A stretch of DNA of 64,000 nt from Dolichospermum circinale AWQC310F (GTDB taxonomy: Bacteria > Cyanobacteriota > Cyanobacteriia > Cyanobacteriales > Nostocaceae), in contig NZ_KE384717.1 of the NCBI RefSeq assembly GCF_000426925.1, positions 17,400 through 81,399 on the forward strand, read 5' to 3'. Shown here piece by piece: positions 29,487-38,898 of this stretch. The notes beneath the pieces were generated by a model. The model had not been told where the DNA came from. It saw only the letters and a program-made list of their open reading frames with translations, and ran no database searches. A program made the translations under genes and the position numbers. How positions within the stretch are numbered: the stretch's first letter is position 1; each line of letters starts with the position of its first letter.

Positions 29487-29637
29487 AACCCAACTTACAC
29501 AAAATATCTCTTAAACTCTCTTTTCTGCATGAAACTAATACTCAAACCCTAGTGGAACTTAAACATTTAATGACCACCATAAACAACAGCTAATGTAAGT
29601 CTTAACAAATTTATTGGGTAAACTTAGAAAATTTAGT

Positions 29638-30243
29638 TTATGCCAAAATTCCTACCAAAATTCTCATTAGATCTTCTAAATCATCAGGAATGCGATATAA
29701 GGAAATGTCCTGAAAAATTTGCTGATTGATTTTTTCTAATATTCCAAAACGCCAAGCATCACCAATGGTAACACATCCATAAAAAACATCTCCTTCTTCT
29801 ACTTGAGAAATAGCAATTAATTCTACAGCAAGTTGTGTAAAACCTCGTGTTAAATCATCATTTTTAGCTTCAACTACCAATAAACTAGGATTATGTTTGA
29901 GAAAATAATCTAAATTACCCTTTAACCAGTTATTTACAGACAATGGGTATTCAATTCTCACTTGACATTGACAATAGCGAGCAACTTCTAATAATGTTGG
30001 TGCTACTAGGGTTTCTCGTCTTGCTGCTTCACTACTCAAACTTACTAAAGGTAAAGATTCTTCAATTCGTTGTTTTAATTCTTCTAGTCTTTGTAAATGG
30101 CGATCGCTTCGTGGTAAAGTAAGATGTTTTCTTATTAAAGAATAGCCCAATTCTGCTAATATTTCATCAGGTTCATAGGGCATTTCAAAGTAAGATCGAA
30201 ATGTGTAGGATTGACTTTCTGATAATATTTTTCTACGAGTCAT
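29638..30243 (-). CDS. PD-(D/E)XK nuclease-like hypothetical protein
   Basis: A 201-residue protein. After a helical first half (RHLQRLEELKQRIEESLPLV) it has NWLKGNLDYFLKHNP followed by LLVVEAKND, the D...E-x-K pattern of PD-(D/E)XK folds, and then TQLAVELIAIS. Similar proteins in cyanobacteria are annotated as hypothetical or restriction-like. It stands alone beside a repeat-rich gap, so an accessory origin is plausible. No partner methylase is present. Nuclease activity is inferred from the motif only. Confidence 0.5.
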   Translation of the reverse strand: MTRRKILSESQSYTFRSYFEMPYEPDEILAELGYSLIRKHLTLPRSDRHLQRLEELKQRIEESLPLVSLSSEAARRETLVAPTLLEVARYCQCQVRIEYPLSVNNWLKGNLDYFLKHNPSLLVVEAKNDDLTRGFTQLAVELIAISQVEEGDVFYGCVTIGDAWRFGILEKINQQIFQDISLYRIPDDLEDLMRILVGILA

Positions 30244-30614
30244 AAATTTATCTGAATCAGAATTTACAGGTAAAGAAGTAAAAAGAGCAATTAAAGCCTA
30301 TTAGAATTTAGATTTTTACATGGCGTGAAAACGTGCATTCATAATCAATCATTTGTCTGAATCAGGATATCCAGGATTTTAGGGTTTACAGGATGTTAAT
30401 TTTCAATCATCTCACATTCAACTTTGTCTACCGTAGCGATCGCTTCTGTATCAATTTTCATAAACCAGCATCTTTTTTACACAGCATCATTATAAATCAA
30501 CTGAGTAAGCATTATACTAAACCTAACCCATCTAAACCAGTATTTGTTAAATATATTTACATTAATCAGGATGATTTTAATAACATATTTTTCATACCTA
30601 CTCAAGTCACAACT

Positions 30615-30688
30615 TTTCTTAAATCCTGTAAATCCTCAAATCCTGGACATCCTGATATGGCTACGCCACGCTTCGCTATCAGACAATT
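30615..30688. repeat. dispersed repeat, inverted copy of 14084-14152
   Basis: Read on the minus strand it gives TGTCTGATAGCGAAGCGTGG, then GTAGCCATATCAGGATG and further CAGGATT/AGGATTTACAGG units, the same order as at 14084. Confidence 0.75.
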
Positions 30689-30712
30689 ATTTATTTTAAT
30701 TTGTAATTAACC

Positions 30713-30803
30713 AGGACTTACGCAAAAAGAACCGAATTTGGGGTAATTCATGAATTACCCCTACCCAAGAATAAGGTGTTCAGCCACATCTTACGTAAGT
30801 CCT
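30713..30803. repeat. 91-bp MITE-like element with inner palindrome
   Basis: The ends AGGACTTACG and, inverted, CGTAAGTCCT form terminal inverted repeats. A perfect 22-bp palindrome, GGGGTAATTCA plus its complement, lies inside at 30740-30761. No coding capacity. It is typical of small non-autonomous elements in cyanobacteria. Confidence 0.8.
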
Positions 30804-30854
30804 ATTAACTACTAAAATATTAATACTATGAACTTGTTATCTCCCTAGCACCCC

Positions 30855-31043
30855 ATGACCACCATTAAAGAAAAACTCATTGCGTCAATTGAAAACGCAC
30901 CAGAACCTATTCTGGAAAAAACCCTCGACTATCTTGAATATCTCAAAACCAAAATAACTGCCTCTACTATTAAATCAAGCAGTATTCCCATAAAAGATGG
31001 AGAACCGATATTACGCGGATCTAAAGCCAAAGATTTACTATAA
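30855..31043 (+). CDS. small antitoxin-like protein (DUF2281-like)
   Basis: A 62-residue protein, MTTIKEKLIASIENAPEPIL... then LDYLEYLKTK, resembling the helical start of small cyanobacterial antitoxins similar to the one at 584-856. No toxin gene follows on the same strand; the next genes (hicB, hicA) point toward it. It may be an orphan antitoxin left after loss of a PIN or RelE partner, or an independent small protein. The match is by composition and pattern, not by a catalytic motif. Confidence 0.45.
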   Translation: MTTIKEKLIASIENAPEPILEKTLDYLEYLKTKITASTIKSSSIPIKDGEPILRGSKAKDLL

Positions 31044-31058
31044 TTGCCGAAACTTAAA

Positions 31059-31289
31059 CTAGGCAACCTGTAACGGTTGTGTAGGAAGCATTCTAGGTTC
31101 TGGTAATGCTTTATTCTCTTCAGTCAGCATCTCAACAAAAGTTTCAATCACTTCCTTACCATTTCTCGCAGCTTCTTCATAAGTTCTACCATGAGTATGA
31201 AACTCCTGCCAGGGAAATTCAGGTAAGTGAACTAAAAAAAGTTGATCCTCTTGAGACCATTGAATCACCATACTGTAATGATAAGTCAT
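31059..31289 (-). CDS. hicB: HicB-family antitoxin
   Basis: A 76-residue HicB-type protein: the opening YSMVIQWSQEDQLFLVHLPE and the helix TYEEAARNGKEVIETFVEML are the partially degraded RNase-H-like fold of the family. It lacks the C-terminal helix-turn-helix or RHH domain of longer HicBs, as many cyanobacterial members do. It overlaps hicA upstream by 4 bases. It would bind and block HicA. Confidence 0.85.
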   Translation of the reverse strand: MTYHYSMVIQWSQEDQLFLVHLPEFPWQEFHTHGRTYEEAARNGKEVIETFVEMLTEENKALPEPRMLPTQPLQVA

Positions 31290-31525
31290 TCTTCACCTTC
31301 TTGATTTTCTTGCTTGTTCAATTCTTCAAGTTTTTTCAGCACCCGTTGAATGTTTTTTTCTAAATATAACGGAGCATCATCTCCATCTTTTCCTGGTATG
31401 GTCAAGGGTTCTTCTGGTAATAATGGATGCTTCCAATAAGTATGACTTCCTTTGCCTCTACCTGCTTGAAGGAGATACCCAACTTTTGCTACTATTGCCT
31501 TCAGTTCTCTTATTTTCTTCGGCAT
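31286..31525 (-). CDS. hicA: HicA-family mRNA interferase toxin
   Basis: A 79-residue protein with the double-stranded-RNA-binding-like fold of HicA. The catalytic histidine is H28 in GKGSHTYWKHP, the family signature; it is preceded by a Gly-rich AGRGKG. HicA degrades mRNA when free of HicB. It comes first in the operon and its stop overlaps the hicB start (ATGA). The charged tail (NKQENQEGEE) is unusual but harmless to the fold. Confidence 0.87.
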   Translation of the reverse strand: MPKKIRELKAIVAKVGYLLQAGRGKGSHTYWKHPLLPEEPLTIPGKDGDDAPLYLEKNIQRVLKKLEELNKQENQEGEE

Positions 31526-31591
31526 TTCTCATTACCATACCCCTAGTTTATATTTTATGCTATTTATTTACAACATAATCCTGATTCAGAC

Positions 31592-31632
31592 AAAAAAAAG
31601 CGGGCTAACCGCTGATTAGAAGGTTAACCCGT
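31592..31632 (-). terminator. intrinsic terminator of the ycf35 gene
   Basis: On the minus strand ACGGGTTAACC and GGTTAGCCCG form a stem of about 10 bp with one mismatch, an 11-base loop and then eight T. It lies 30 bases beyond the Ycf35 stop and separates this operon from hicAB. Confidence 0.85.
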
Positions 31633-31661
31633 TTCACTTTGGGAACGCGCTAGAGAAATTG

Positions 31662-32012
31662 TTACTGCAATACCAACTTAACGTTAGCGTTTTGCAGACC
31701 GCGCTGTTTTACTTCAGCCAAAGTCTTGTTAACGGCATATTTTTGATTAATAGAGTTGATTAACTCAGTCTGGTTGTGCTTCTTAGCAACACCCCAAAGG
31801 TCAGCAATGAGGTCAAAAGAACCGTCACTGTTACGAGACCAACCTAAATCGTACTCGCCTTCCAATACAGCAACGATGTCGGAGCGGAGACGTTGACCAT
31901 TATAACCGCGAACATCAGCTTCAGTTTTTACACTGATACCCAAGTCGCGCAAAGAAGATTTGAGAATTTCGGCATCGGTGATCTTGGTACGCAGAGTGCT
32001 AAAGTGAGACAT
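31662..32012 (-). CDS. ycf35: Ycf35-like DUF1257 protein
   Basis: About 116 residues from the ATG at 32012, chosen because GGAGGA lies 7 bases before it and the protein then begins MSHFSTLRTKITDAEIL, the conserved start; an in-frame ATG 14 codons upstream is unlikely. DUF1257 proteins are conserved in cyanobacteria and some plastids (Ycf35), with VRGYNGQRLRSDIVAV and YDLGWSRNSDGSFDLIADLWG as family boxes. It lies behind a Ycf46 ATPase gene and ends at a strong terminator. The role is unknown; a link to the ATPase is suggested by position. Confidence 0.85.
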   Translation of the reverse strand: MSHFSTLRTKITDAEILKSSLRDLGISVKTEADVRGYNGQRLRSDIVAVLEGEYDLGWSRNSDGSFDLIADLWGVAKKHNQTELINSINQKYAVNKTLAEVKQRGLQNANVKLVLQ

Positions 32013-32110
32013 TTGGGTTTCCTCCAATAAGAAGATTGATGAGAAAAACGACAACGGTTCTTTTTTTTTTCAGCGAAGCCGCATGATTTGGGAACGGCTT
32101 TTTTCTAACT

Positions 32111-32128
32111 GTTAGTCTTGTGACTAAC
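32111..32128. promoter_or_regulatory. hairpin between ycf46 and ycf35
   Basis: GTTAGTC and GACTAAC form a perfect 7-bp stem with loop TTGT in the 146-base gap. There is no T run downstream on the minus strand, so it is more likely a processing or attenuation hairpin than a full terminator. Confidence 0.35.
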
Positions 32129-32158
32129 CTTTCCCCCTGATATAGCAGAGGAAAGCTT

Positions 32159-33670
32159 TTAAAACTCCATGCGCTGATATTCAGCAACAGAGGAGGCTGC
32201 GGGTCTAGCACGCTGTCTGGCCCAGTCTCTTAAAGCTGTGACCTGTTCTTGCATCGTTCGTGACAGCGGCAAAGTAGACTTCAATGCAGCAATAATATCT
32301 AATTGGGTGAACTCCCGATCTTGGGCGAAGGCTTCATACATAGCCGCCACGACCGCCTGTTCAATTTCTGCCCCCGAAAAGCCATCGGACATTTTTGCTA
32401 GTTGTCCTAAATCAAATCTAGCAATATCTTCCCGACGTTTGGTCAGGTGAATACCGAAGATATCCTGACGTTCTTCAGGTGTGGGCAGATCCACAAAGAA
32501 AATTTCATCAAAGCGACCTTTCCTCAAAAACTCTCCAGGTAGGCGCTCTACACGGTTAGCAGTGGCCATTACGAAAACTGGAGATTTCTTTTCTTGCATC
32601 CAAGTCAGGAAAGAGCCGAAAATTCTGTTTGATGTCCCCCCATCAGAATCGCCAGAACCACCGCTACCCGCAAAGGATTTATCCAATTCGTCAATAAACA
32701 GAATCGTGGGGGAAATTGATTCTGCCGTTTTTAGGGCGTTCCGCAGGTTGGCTTCACTGCGACCCACCATTGAGCCGTCGTAGACCCGCCCCATATCTAA
32801 TCTCAGAATTGGTAAACCCCATAAACGGGAGGTAGTTTTAGCAATTAGTGACTTACCACAACCGGGAACACCGAGAATTAACATTCCTTTAGGTTGAGGC
32901 AAACCATATTCTCTCGCTCTTTCTGTAAAGGCGTTGGAGCGTTGGGTGAGCCAGGTTTTCAACTCTTCCAAACCACCCACAGCATCAATGGTTTCATCTT
33001 CTTCGAGGTACTCCAAGATACCGTTACGGCGGATGAGTTGTTTTTTCTCGGACAGGACTATATTAACTTCATTTTCCGTCAATTGCCCCGTTGTTACCTG
33101 TGCTTTGCGGTATACTTTCTCAGCTTCATCTTTGGTTAGACCCAAAGCGGCTCGAAGAAGCCTTTCTCGCGCCTCGGTTGTTACCTTTCGTCCCCGATTT
33201 TGCTCTTGATGGGCAGTTAAAACTTTATTCAACTCAGCCATGTCAGGCAATTGAAAATCTAAAACAACAACTTCTTTTTCTAGTTCAATGGGAACCTGTT
33301 GCACAGGAGACATCAAGATAATGTTCTTTTGCGTTCCTTTGAAACTAGCGATCGCGTCCCGGAGCGATCTAGTTGTTGCTGGCGCATCAATAAAGGGATG
33401 TAAATCTTTAAGAATAAATATACTGGCTTCTTTTTGACGAATTATCCAATCAATCGCTGCTTCGGGAGAAACAGTATTGTGTTGGGTTGTACTGCGAGGT
33501 TGACCGTATTCGACGATACCGTGAGTTACTGTCCACACATATACTCGCCTTTGGGGCTTTAACTCTTGAGAGACTTTAAAAATTGCCTGCTCTGCCCGTT
33601 CTTCCTCGGAGGTCACAAGGTAGATTAAAGGGTATTGAGCTTGAATTAAAATATTGAGCTCTTCTTTCAT
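32159..33670 (-). CDS. ycf46: Ycf46-type AAA+ ATPase
   Basis: A 503-residue AAA+ protein. An N-terminal domain of about 220 residues (TSEEERAEQAIFKVSQELK) precedes the ATPase, which has Walker A GVPGCGKS at 267-274, Walker B ILFIDELDKS at 323-332, and the second-region FLRKGRFDEIFFVDLPTPEER. It matches Ycf46, found in cyanobacteria and red-algal plastids and implicated in stress or carbon responses; no protease zinc site is present, so it is not FtsH. It precedes ycf35 on the same strand. Confidence 0.88.
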   Translation of the reverse strand: MKEELNILIQAQYPLIYLVTSEEERAEQAIFKVSQELKPQRRVYVWTVTHGIVEYGQPRSTTQHNTVSPEAAIDWIIRQKEASIFILKDLHPFIDAPATTRSLRDAIASFKGTQKNIILMSPVQQVPIELEKEVVVLDFQLPDMAELNKVLTAHQEQNRGRKVTTEARERLLRAALGLTKDEAEKVYRKAQVTTGQLTENEVNIVLSEKKQLIRRNGILEYLEEDETIDAVGGLEELKTWLTQRSNAFTERAREYGLPQPKGMLILGVPGCGKSLIAKTTSRLWGLPILRLDMGRVYDGSMVGRSEANLRNALKTAESISPTILFIDELDKSFAGSGGSGDSDGGTSNRIFGSFLTWMQEKKSPVFVMATANRVERLPGEFLRKGRFDEIFFVDLPTPEERQDIFGIHLTKRREDIARFDLGQLAKMSDGFSGAEIEQAVVAAMYEAFAQDREFTQLDIIAALKSTLPLSRTMQEQVTALRDWARQRARPAASSVAEYQRMEF

Positions 33671-33763
33671 ACTATCGACCTACTTGAGACCTTATAGAGA
33701 CAGCACTAATAACGGTAGCCTGGCCTGAAGCCATACTATGAATTAATCATTAACAATTCCTAT

Positions 33764-34111
33764 CTAGCAAGGGACCAATTCTTCCTCACTCTTAGGATGG
33801 GTTTGCTCTTTTTCTCTGTTGTCAATAGGTAGACGTTCCTCACCTATTATTCCCGCTGGATTACCCAAATCCACTAGTTCTCCATTCCGTAACACCAGTG
33901 AAGTTTCACAAGTGGGACAGGAATAAAGCCGATGGGTCCGCCCATAAGAAGACGCTTCTAATTCTTCTACTACTTCTGAGTTCGTCAGGTAGAAATTGAG
34001 CGCTCGTTCTGCCATATCTGACATCGGTTCTGAGTCAACAGCAGAACGAATTTTCAGTCTTCTGTGCAATTCTGGCGACAAATATAGCGTAACCTTTTGC
34101 TTACTTTGCAT
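33764..34111 (-). CDS. ribbon-helix-helix protein with CxxC motif
   Basis: A 115-residue protein. Residues 5-45 (KVTLYLSPELHRRLKIRSAV...DMAERALNFYL) form a ribbon-helix-helix DNA-binding domain. The middle has SCPTCETSLVLRNGELV, a single C-x2-C that could bind metal as a dimer. The end is acidic and low in structure. It lies 93 bases upstream of ycf46 on the same strand, so it may regulate or share that operon; this is inference. The family is not otherwise recognised. Confidence 0.65.
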   Translation of the reverse strand: MQSKQKVTLYLSPELHRRLKIRSAVDSEPMSDMAERALNFYLTNSEVVEELEASSYGRTHRLYSCPTCETSLVLRNGELVDLGNPAGIIGEERLPIDNREKEQTHPKSEEELVPC

Positions 34112-34454
34112 ATCACTTTCTAGTGGTCTTACCCGGGTATGTATATCACTCTATCTGTTCTTTTCTTGGTTGTCAAGATGGTAAGCCGTTTTAATGCCTA
34201 TTTTGTTACATTTCTTAACTAAATAGTCATTAGCCAGGATTTACATAGAAAAATAAAGCAATATTAAATACATAAAAGTCCGATATTTAAATCCGATGTT
34301 AAAAATTATTTCCGCAAAAATTTATTTCCGCAAAAACCATCTACACTACTACATAGCGATTACTTTCATGTATCCGGGCGATCGCTAGTGCCAGTCTCAT
34401 AAGTCTTGATCGATTAAATGTAAATGCAAACAAGTAGTTGATGGAAAGGATGTT
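34112..34454. other. intergenic region before the RTX gene
   Basis: 343 bases. It contains a short direct repeat TTTCCGCAAAAA (twice, 34309-34336) and a HIP1 site near 34379. The ribosome site GGAAAGGA lies before the ATG at 34455. No RNA gene or terminator is seen. Confidence 0.5.
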
Positions 34455-37400
34455 ATGACTAATCTTCTTCAGGCCACTCTCAACAAGACCTATAACCAAC
34501 TGAAAAACTTTGCTGGTTTAAATGACTTCTGGAATTTGTTTGAAATAGCATTTGGCACACAATATGACCATACAGTAGCCACAAATCTCCGTTCTCAATG
34601 GCTTGTAGGTGATTTTAGTTCATTTCCGCAAATTGAAATTCTTGATAGTAGCATTCTTGGTAATGCTAATGGCGCTTATGGGACTAGCACGAATAAGATT
34701 TATCTCGCTTCTGATTTTCTTGATACAGCTACGGATACAGACATTATTGCGGTTTTGTTAGAAGAATACGGGCATTTTATTGATGCTCATATCAATCAGA
34801 AAGATAGCGCTGGTGACGAAGGAGACATTTTTTCTAATTTGGTGCGTGGTAATATTCTCAGTGCTGCGACATTACAGACTTTGAAAAATGAGAATGACTG
34901 GGCAACAATTACCATAGATGGACAGAGTATTGAGGTAGAGCAAGCGCTTATACCAACCGACTTAGCCTTTGCGTCGAGTTACTTAATCGATCAAGATAAC
35001 AAGAACAACTTCCTCTATGAAAATGTCCAAACGGTACTTTCTGCGCTTGGTGGTCCTCCTGAATTCAGAGCGCGGTTTATAAATATATCAGGGAATACAT
35101 TCCCCAATGATATACCCCACGTTTTAGGACTGGGTTCATTTACAGGTGGAAATAATACCGTAGCAGTACCTTTTCAAGGAACATTTATTGATCCGCTAGA
35201 TTCCACAGAGAAGGGACTACTTATCCATACCTCTACAAGTGGAATCGGAAGTGGGACTGGTTCAATTTATAGCAATATATGGGAACCCACAGATATCGCT
35301 AATTTATTCTTTGCTAAGTTATTCGCAAACAACCTAGGAGATGCGACAAACACCCTAACAAAAGAACTACTTGCTGAGGATACATTCAAGGGATCACCTG
35401 TAAATTTAGGTTATTTATCCCGTTCTACAACGAGCCATATTAAAGCAACTTTAGTTTGGACAGGAGTTCCTGGCGGCGGTCTTAGCACGGATGCTAACTT
35501 AAATTTGACGTTACAGGGGAATACTAGTGGTTTAATTTACACTCCTAGTTTTTTACCACTTAATACTGCTAGCACTTTAGGTGGTGGTTGGGGTTTTAAT
35601 GGAACAGATAGTGTTCCTGGCGGTACTATTAACGCGGTTGATTACATCGAACAAATTTTTATTCCAGCAGCTAGTTTAAATCCGTTGGACACTGGTTACA
35701 AGGTTACGATTGGTGGGACGCTAGGTTCTGTATCCCCTATTACAGGTCAAGATTTTTCCATCTTTTTCAGTGTTACGGGTGTTGTCGGTAACGGTCATGG
35801 TTCGGGTGATGTACATCTGTCAACTTTTGATGGAAAACCCTATGAATTTCAAACAACTGGGGAGTTTATTCTTGTCAAATCCCTGATAGATGATTTTCAA
35901 GTGCAAACTCGCCAAGAAGCTTCACCTTATTGGATTGGTGCTTCAGTCAATACTGCTTTTGCTATAAATCTTGGTGGTTACATTATTAACTATGATATAG
36001 ATTTAGCACAGGCTCAAAGACTATCTATTGATGGACAAAGTTACAATTTATTGAGTGGTCAAACCCTTGATTTGGGTATCGGTCAGATAAAACGTCAAGG
36101 CTCTCAATATACCTTTACGTATGCTGGTCTAGATGGTATTATTAATACCAATGACGATGATCTAGTAACAGCTTTTGTCTATGAGGATACGATTAACACT
36201 AGTCGATATTATATTAATATTGATGTTAATCCTGCTGATTATCGTTTTGGTTTGTTGCAAGGACTTTTAGGTAATGGCGACGGTATTACTAGCAATGACT
36301 TTGCCTTGCGTGATGGTACTAACTTACAATTGAATCCTGGACAGTGGCAACGGAACCCTACCGTCCATACTACATTTGCTGATAGTTGGCGTGTTACTCA
36401 GGCAGAATCTCTCTTTCCTGCAACAACACCAACTGCTGCTGCTTCTAGTTTTGCTTCAGACATTATTATTGATCCCAAACCTGTAGACCCCTTTGATCCC
36501 CAAGCCGTAGCTGCTGCTTTTGCTTTGGTTAATGCGGCAGGAGTTGCGGCAGGACAATTTCAAGTTGGTGCAGTAATAGATTATCTTCGTACTGGAGATC
36601 CAAGCTTTATCAAGTCGGCTAAACAGTTTGGTGACTTCGTACTTCAAGATGACAAGGGAGTAATCCAACTTGGAAGCATCCAAGGTAGTAAATGGAACGA
36701 CGTTAATGGTAACGGCATCTGGGACACGGGTGAACGAGCCTTAGCAGGTTGGACAATTTACATTGATAGCGTCACCAATGGACAATTAGATCCTTGGGAA
36801 ATTTCCACAGTCACTAACGCTGATGGTAAATATACCTTCAGCAACTTAGGACCAGGAGAATATGCCATTCTGGAAGTGAATCAAACAGGTTGGATACAAA
36901 CCTTCCCCACCACTCCCTATGCTCTAAACTTGAAAGCAGGGGAAAAATTGACTGGCATTAATTTTGGCAACTACTTTCAGTTACCCAAGATTAATCTTAG
37001 TCCCAGCAATCAGACTGTTGTTGAAGGTTTAACCACTTCTCAAAACGCCTCCTACACCGTCACTCTTTCCCAAGCAAGCAACCAAACCGTCAGCGTTAAC
37101 TATGCTACTGCTAACGGTACTGCAACGGCAGGATTAGACTACACCGCCACCAATGGCACTCTAACCTTTGCCCCTGGTGCTACTAGTCAAGTCATCAATA
37201 TTCCCATTCTCAATGATTCCCTTAATGAGGCAGATGAAACCTTTACTTTAACTTTGTCTTCTCCTACTAATGCTATTCTTGGTGCGGTGACGGCAGCTAC
37301 CACGACTATAACCGATACTCTCACTGCCGCTGTCACCACAACTTTACCCGCAAATGTGGAAAACTTAACACTGACAGGAGCAGCAGCCATTAACGGTACT

Positions 37401-38120
37401 GGTAACGCAGGTAATAACGTCATCACAGGTAACACTGGTAATAACATCCTTAATGGTGGCGCTGGTACAGATACCTTAATTGGTGGTTTAGGGGATGATA
37501 TTTACGTTGTAGATAGCGCCACTGACACCATTACAGAAGGTGTCAACGCAGGTACAGACACCATTCAATCTAGTGTTACTTACACCATTGCGGCTCTTGC
37601 TAACGTGGAAAACTTAACACTGACAGGAGCAGCAGCAATTAACGGTACAGGGAACGCAGGTAATAACGTCATTACTGGTAACGGTGCTAATAACATCCTT
37701 AATGGTGGTGCTGGTAATGACATCCTAACCGGGGGGCTGGGAAAAGATACTTTAACTGGAGGGTTGGGAGTAGACCGTTTTGACTACCGCACTTTAGCTA
37801 ATTCCGCCTTGGGTATCTTTGATGTCATTACCGACTTCAGTGCTACTACTGGTAATGATTTATTCCTTGTTTCCACTGCTCGCAGCGGATTTTCTAATGT
37901 CGGATCTGTGGCAACACTTGATACAGCTGGGATTGCAGCTAAGTTAACTAATACTGTGTTTAGAGCTAACTCTGCTGCTCAATTTACCTTTGGTACTCGT
38001 ACCTTTGTGGCTATTAACGACGCTACCGCAGGATTTAGTGCCACTACGGATGCCATTATTGAGGTGATAGGTTTAACTGGTACTTTAGGAATCAGTAACT
38101 TTACCACTGCTTTAGTGTAG
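34455..38120 (+). CDS. large secreted vWFD/SdrD-B/Calx-beta/RTX protein
   Basis: A 1221-residue mosaic protein. The N-terminal 160 residues contain [14 protein letters not shown] and [14 protein letters not shown], an N-module frequent in cyanobacterial type I-secreted proteins. Then come a jelly-like region, a von Willebrand D-like domain ([20 protein letters not shown], near 450-640), an SdrD B-like repeat ([16 protein letters not shown]), a Calx-beta domain ([15 protein letters not shown]), and C-terminal RTX calcium-binding nonapeptides ([26 protein letters not shown]). There is no Sec signal, as expected for type I secretion. The transporter is not in the window. Adhesion or surface-layer function is inferred. 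Confidence 0.85.
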   Translation: MTNLLQATLNKTYNQLKNFAGLNDFWNLFEIAFGTQYDHTVATNLRSQWLVGDFSSFPQIEILDSSILGNANGAYGTSTNKIYLASDFLDTATDTDIIAVLLEEYGHFIDAHINQKDSAGDEGDIFSNLVRGNILSAATLQTLKNENDWATITIDGQSIEVEQALIPTDLAFASSYLIDQDNKNNFLYENVQTVLSALGGPPEFRARFINISGNTFPNDIPHVLGLGSFTGGNNTVAVPFQGTFIDPLDSTEKGLLIHTSTSGIGSGTGSIYSNIWEPTDIANLFFAKLFANNLGDATNTLTKELLAEDTFKGSPVNLGYLSRSTTSHIKATLVWTGVPGGGLSTDANLNLTLQGNTSGLIYTPSFLPLNTASTLGGGWGFNGTDSVPGGTINAVDYIEQIFIPAASLNPLDTGYKVTIGGTLGSVSPITGQDFSIFFSVTGVVGNGHGSGDVHLSTFDGKPYEFQTTGEFILVKSLIDDFQVQTRQEASPYWIGASVNTAFAINLGGYIINYDIDLAQAQRLSIDGQSYNLLSGQTLDLGIGQIKRQGSQYTFTYAGLDGIINTNDDDLVTAFVYEDTINTSRYYINIDVNPADYRFGLLQGLLGNGDGITSNDFALRDGTNLQLNPGQWQRNPTVHTTFADSWRVTQAESLFPATTPTAAASSFASDIIIDPKPVDPFDPQAVAAAFALVNAAGVAAGQFQVGAVIDYLRTGDPSFIKSAKQFGDFVLQDDKGVIQLGSIQGSKWNDVNGNGIWDTGERALAGWTIYIDSVTNGQLDPWEISTVTNADGKYTFSNLGPGEYAILEVNQTGWIQTFPTTPYALNLKAGEKLTGINFGNYFQLPKINLSPSNQTVVEGLTTSQNASYTVTLSQASNQTVSVNYATANGTATAGLDYTATNGTLTFAPGATSQVINIPILNDSLNEADETFTLTLSSPTNAILGAVTAATTTITDTLTAAVTTTLPANVENLTLTGAAAINGTGNAGNNVITGNTGNNILNGGAGTDTLIGGLGDDIYVVDSATDTITEGVNAGTDTIQSSVTYTIAALANVENLTLTGAAAINGTGNAGNNVITGNGANNILNGGAGNDILTGGLGKDTLTGGLGVDRFDYRTLANSALGIFDVITDFSATTGNDLFLVSTARSGFSNVGSVATLDTAGIAAKLTNTVFRANSAAQFTFGTRTFVAINDATAGFSATTDAIIEVIGLTGTLGISNFTTALV

Positions 38121-38148
38121 CTGCTGGTATCCTTGAGGTAAACCACTT

Positions 38149-38178
38149 TGTAGAGACGTTTCATGAAACGTCTCTACA
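38149..38178. repeat. 30-bp perfect palindrome (left bracket of the dynamin island)
   Basis: TGTAGAGACGTTTCA followed by its exact reverse complement. A near-identical palindrome is at 43091-43120. It follows the RTX gene stop by 28 bases and could also act as its terminator. Confidence 0.85.
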
Positions 38179-38413
38179 TTATTTTTATGCTAATAGGCAA
38201 TAATTGACATTTTTAGGCACATTTAGTAATTACCCACAAGTTACGAACTAATGAACCACGTTCGCGGAGCGTCCCGTCAGGGATAGGAGCGAAGATCACG
38301 AACATCGGATTCTGAAATTAGAACAACGAGTTTATAGAACAGAAGTTCAGCATAGAATTGAAGATGCGATCGCAGCATGGTAATCAAAACGGACATATCA
38401 AGGATTTCATTGG
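38179..38413. other. degraded coding remnant and GTTCGCGGAGCG repeat
   Basis: A scattered repeat (GTTCGCGGAGCGTCCCG...) lies at 38269-38301. The frame after it reads HRILKLEQRVYRTEVQHRIE then DAIAAW and a stop (TAA near 38380). Directly after that, the frame of the next ORF is open upstream of its GTG as TYQGFHW. This looks like a decayed gene joined to or replaced by the following one. Confidence 0.45.
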
Positions 38414-38875
38414 GTGATTCAAGTTCCTTTTGTTATTCGTGAAATTGTAGATTATGCTCTGGGTGATTACGAACGATTAATCACCAAAGATAAAGACAGC
38501 CAACTGCGTCAGAGTATAAGCGATAGAATACTTGCAACGGATAACACAATCCCCGATAACCATTTTTCATTAATCGAACTCCTCAACCTTTCATATAGCG
38601 AAACATCACCAGACAATCGAGAACTTGCGGGTTATTTGCTGGAAGTAGAATCTATTTCTGAACAAAGAATAGGGAAAACGCCTTATTTGTTCACCCTTGG
38701 TAAAACCCTAGAATTAGCCACACAACAGCAGCACCAAGACCCAGCAAAAGCCGCATTTGAGCTATGTCGTCGCTATCCAAATACAATGATTTATCCTGCA
38801 ACCAGCAAAAGAGAATTTGTGGAACGCATTGTGAATGAAACGGCAAATGATCGGCTCAATTTGATAAAATTTTAG
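38414..38875 (+). CDS. hypothetical protein (153 residues), first gene of the dynamin operon
   Basis: Reads from a GTG codon: MIQVPFVIREIVDYALGDYE, then mostly helical sequence including HFSLIELLNLSYSE and DPAKAAFELCRRYPN. I do not recognise a family, a signal peptide or a membrane segment. The frame continues a few codons upstream of the GTG, so the true start is uncertain and the gene may be the surviving 3' part of a longer one. It ends 23 bases before the dynamin-like gene, which has a good ribosome site (CAGGAGA), so the two are probably co-transcribed. Confidence 0.5.
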   Translation: MIQVPFVIREIVDYALGDYERLITKDKDSQLRQSISDRILATDNTIPDNHFSLIELLNLSYSETSPDNRELAGYLLEVESISEQRIGKTPYLFTLGKTLELATQQQHQDPAKAAFELCRRYPNTMIYPATSKREFVERIVNETANDRLNLIKF

Positions 38876-38898
38876 TGTAATAACAGGAGAATAAACCA

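Larger units (their letters stand above)
30244..30854. other. repeat-rich intergenic region
   Basis: 611 bases with no supportable gene. It holds a CAGGATATCC-type repeat near 30357-30394, its inverted relative at 30615-30688 and a 91-bp inverted-repeat element at 30713-30803. A 105-codon open frame at 30393-30710 is made largely of these repeats. Confidence 0.7.

Noticed and set aside
30393-30710. 105-codon open frame
   Set aside because: Built mostly from two dispersed repeats, with no family resemblance and no ribosome site.
38149-38178. Intrinsic terminator of the RTX gene
   Set aside because: The palindrome is strong but is not followed by a T run, and the same unit recurs away from a gene end at 43091, so it is listed as a repeat.
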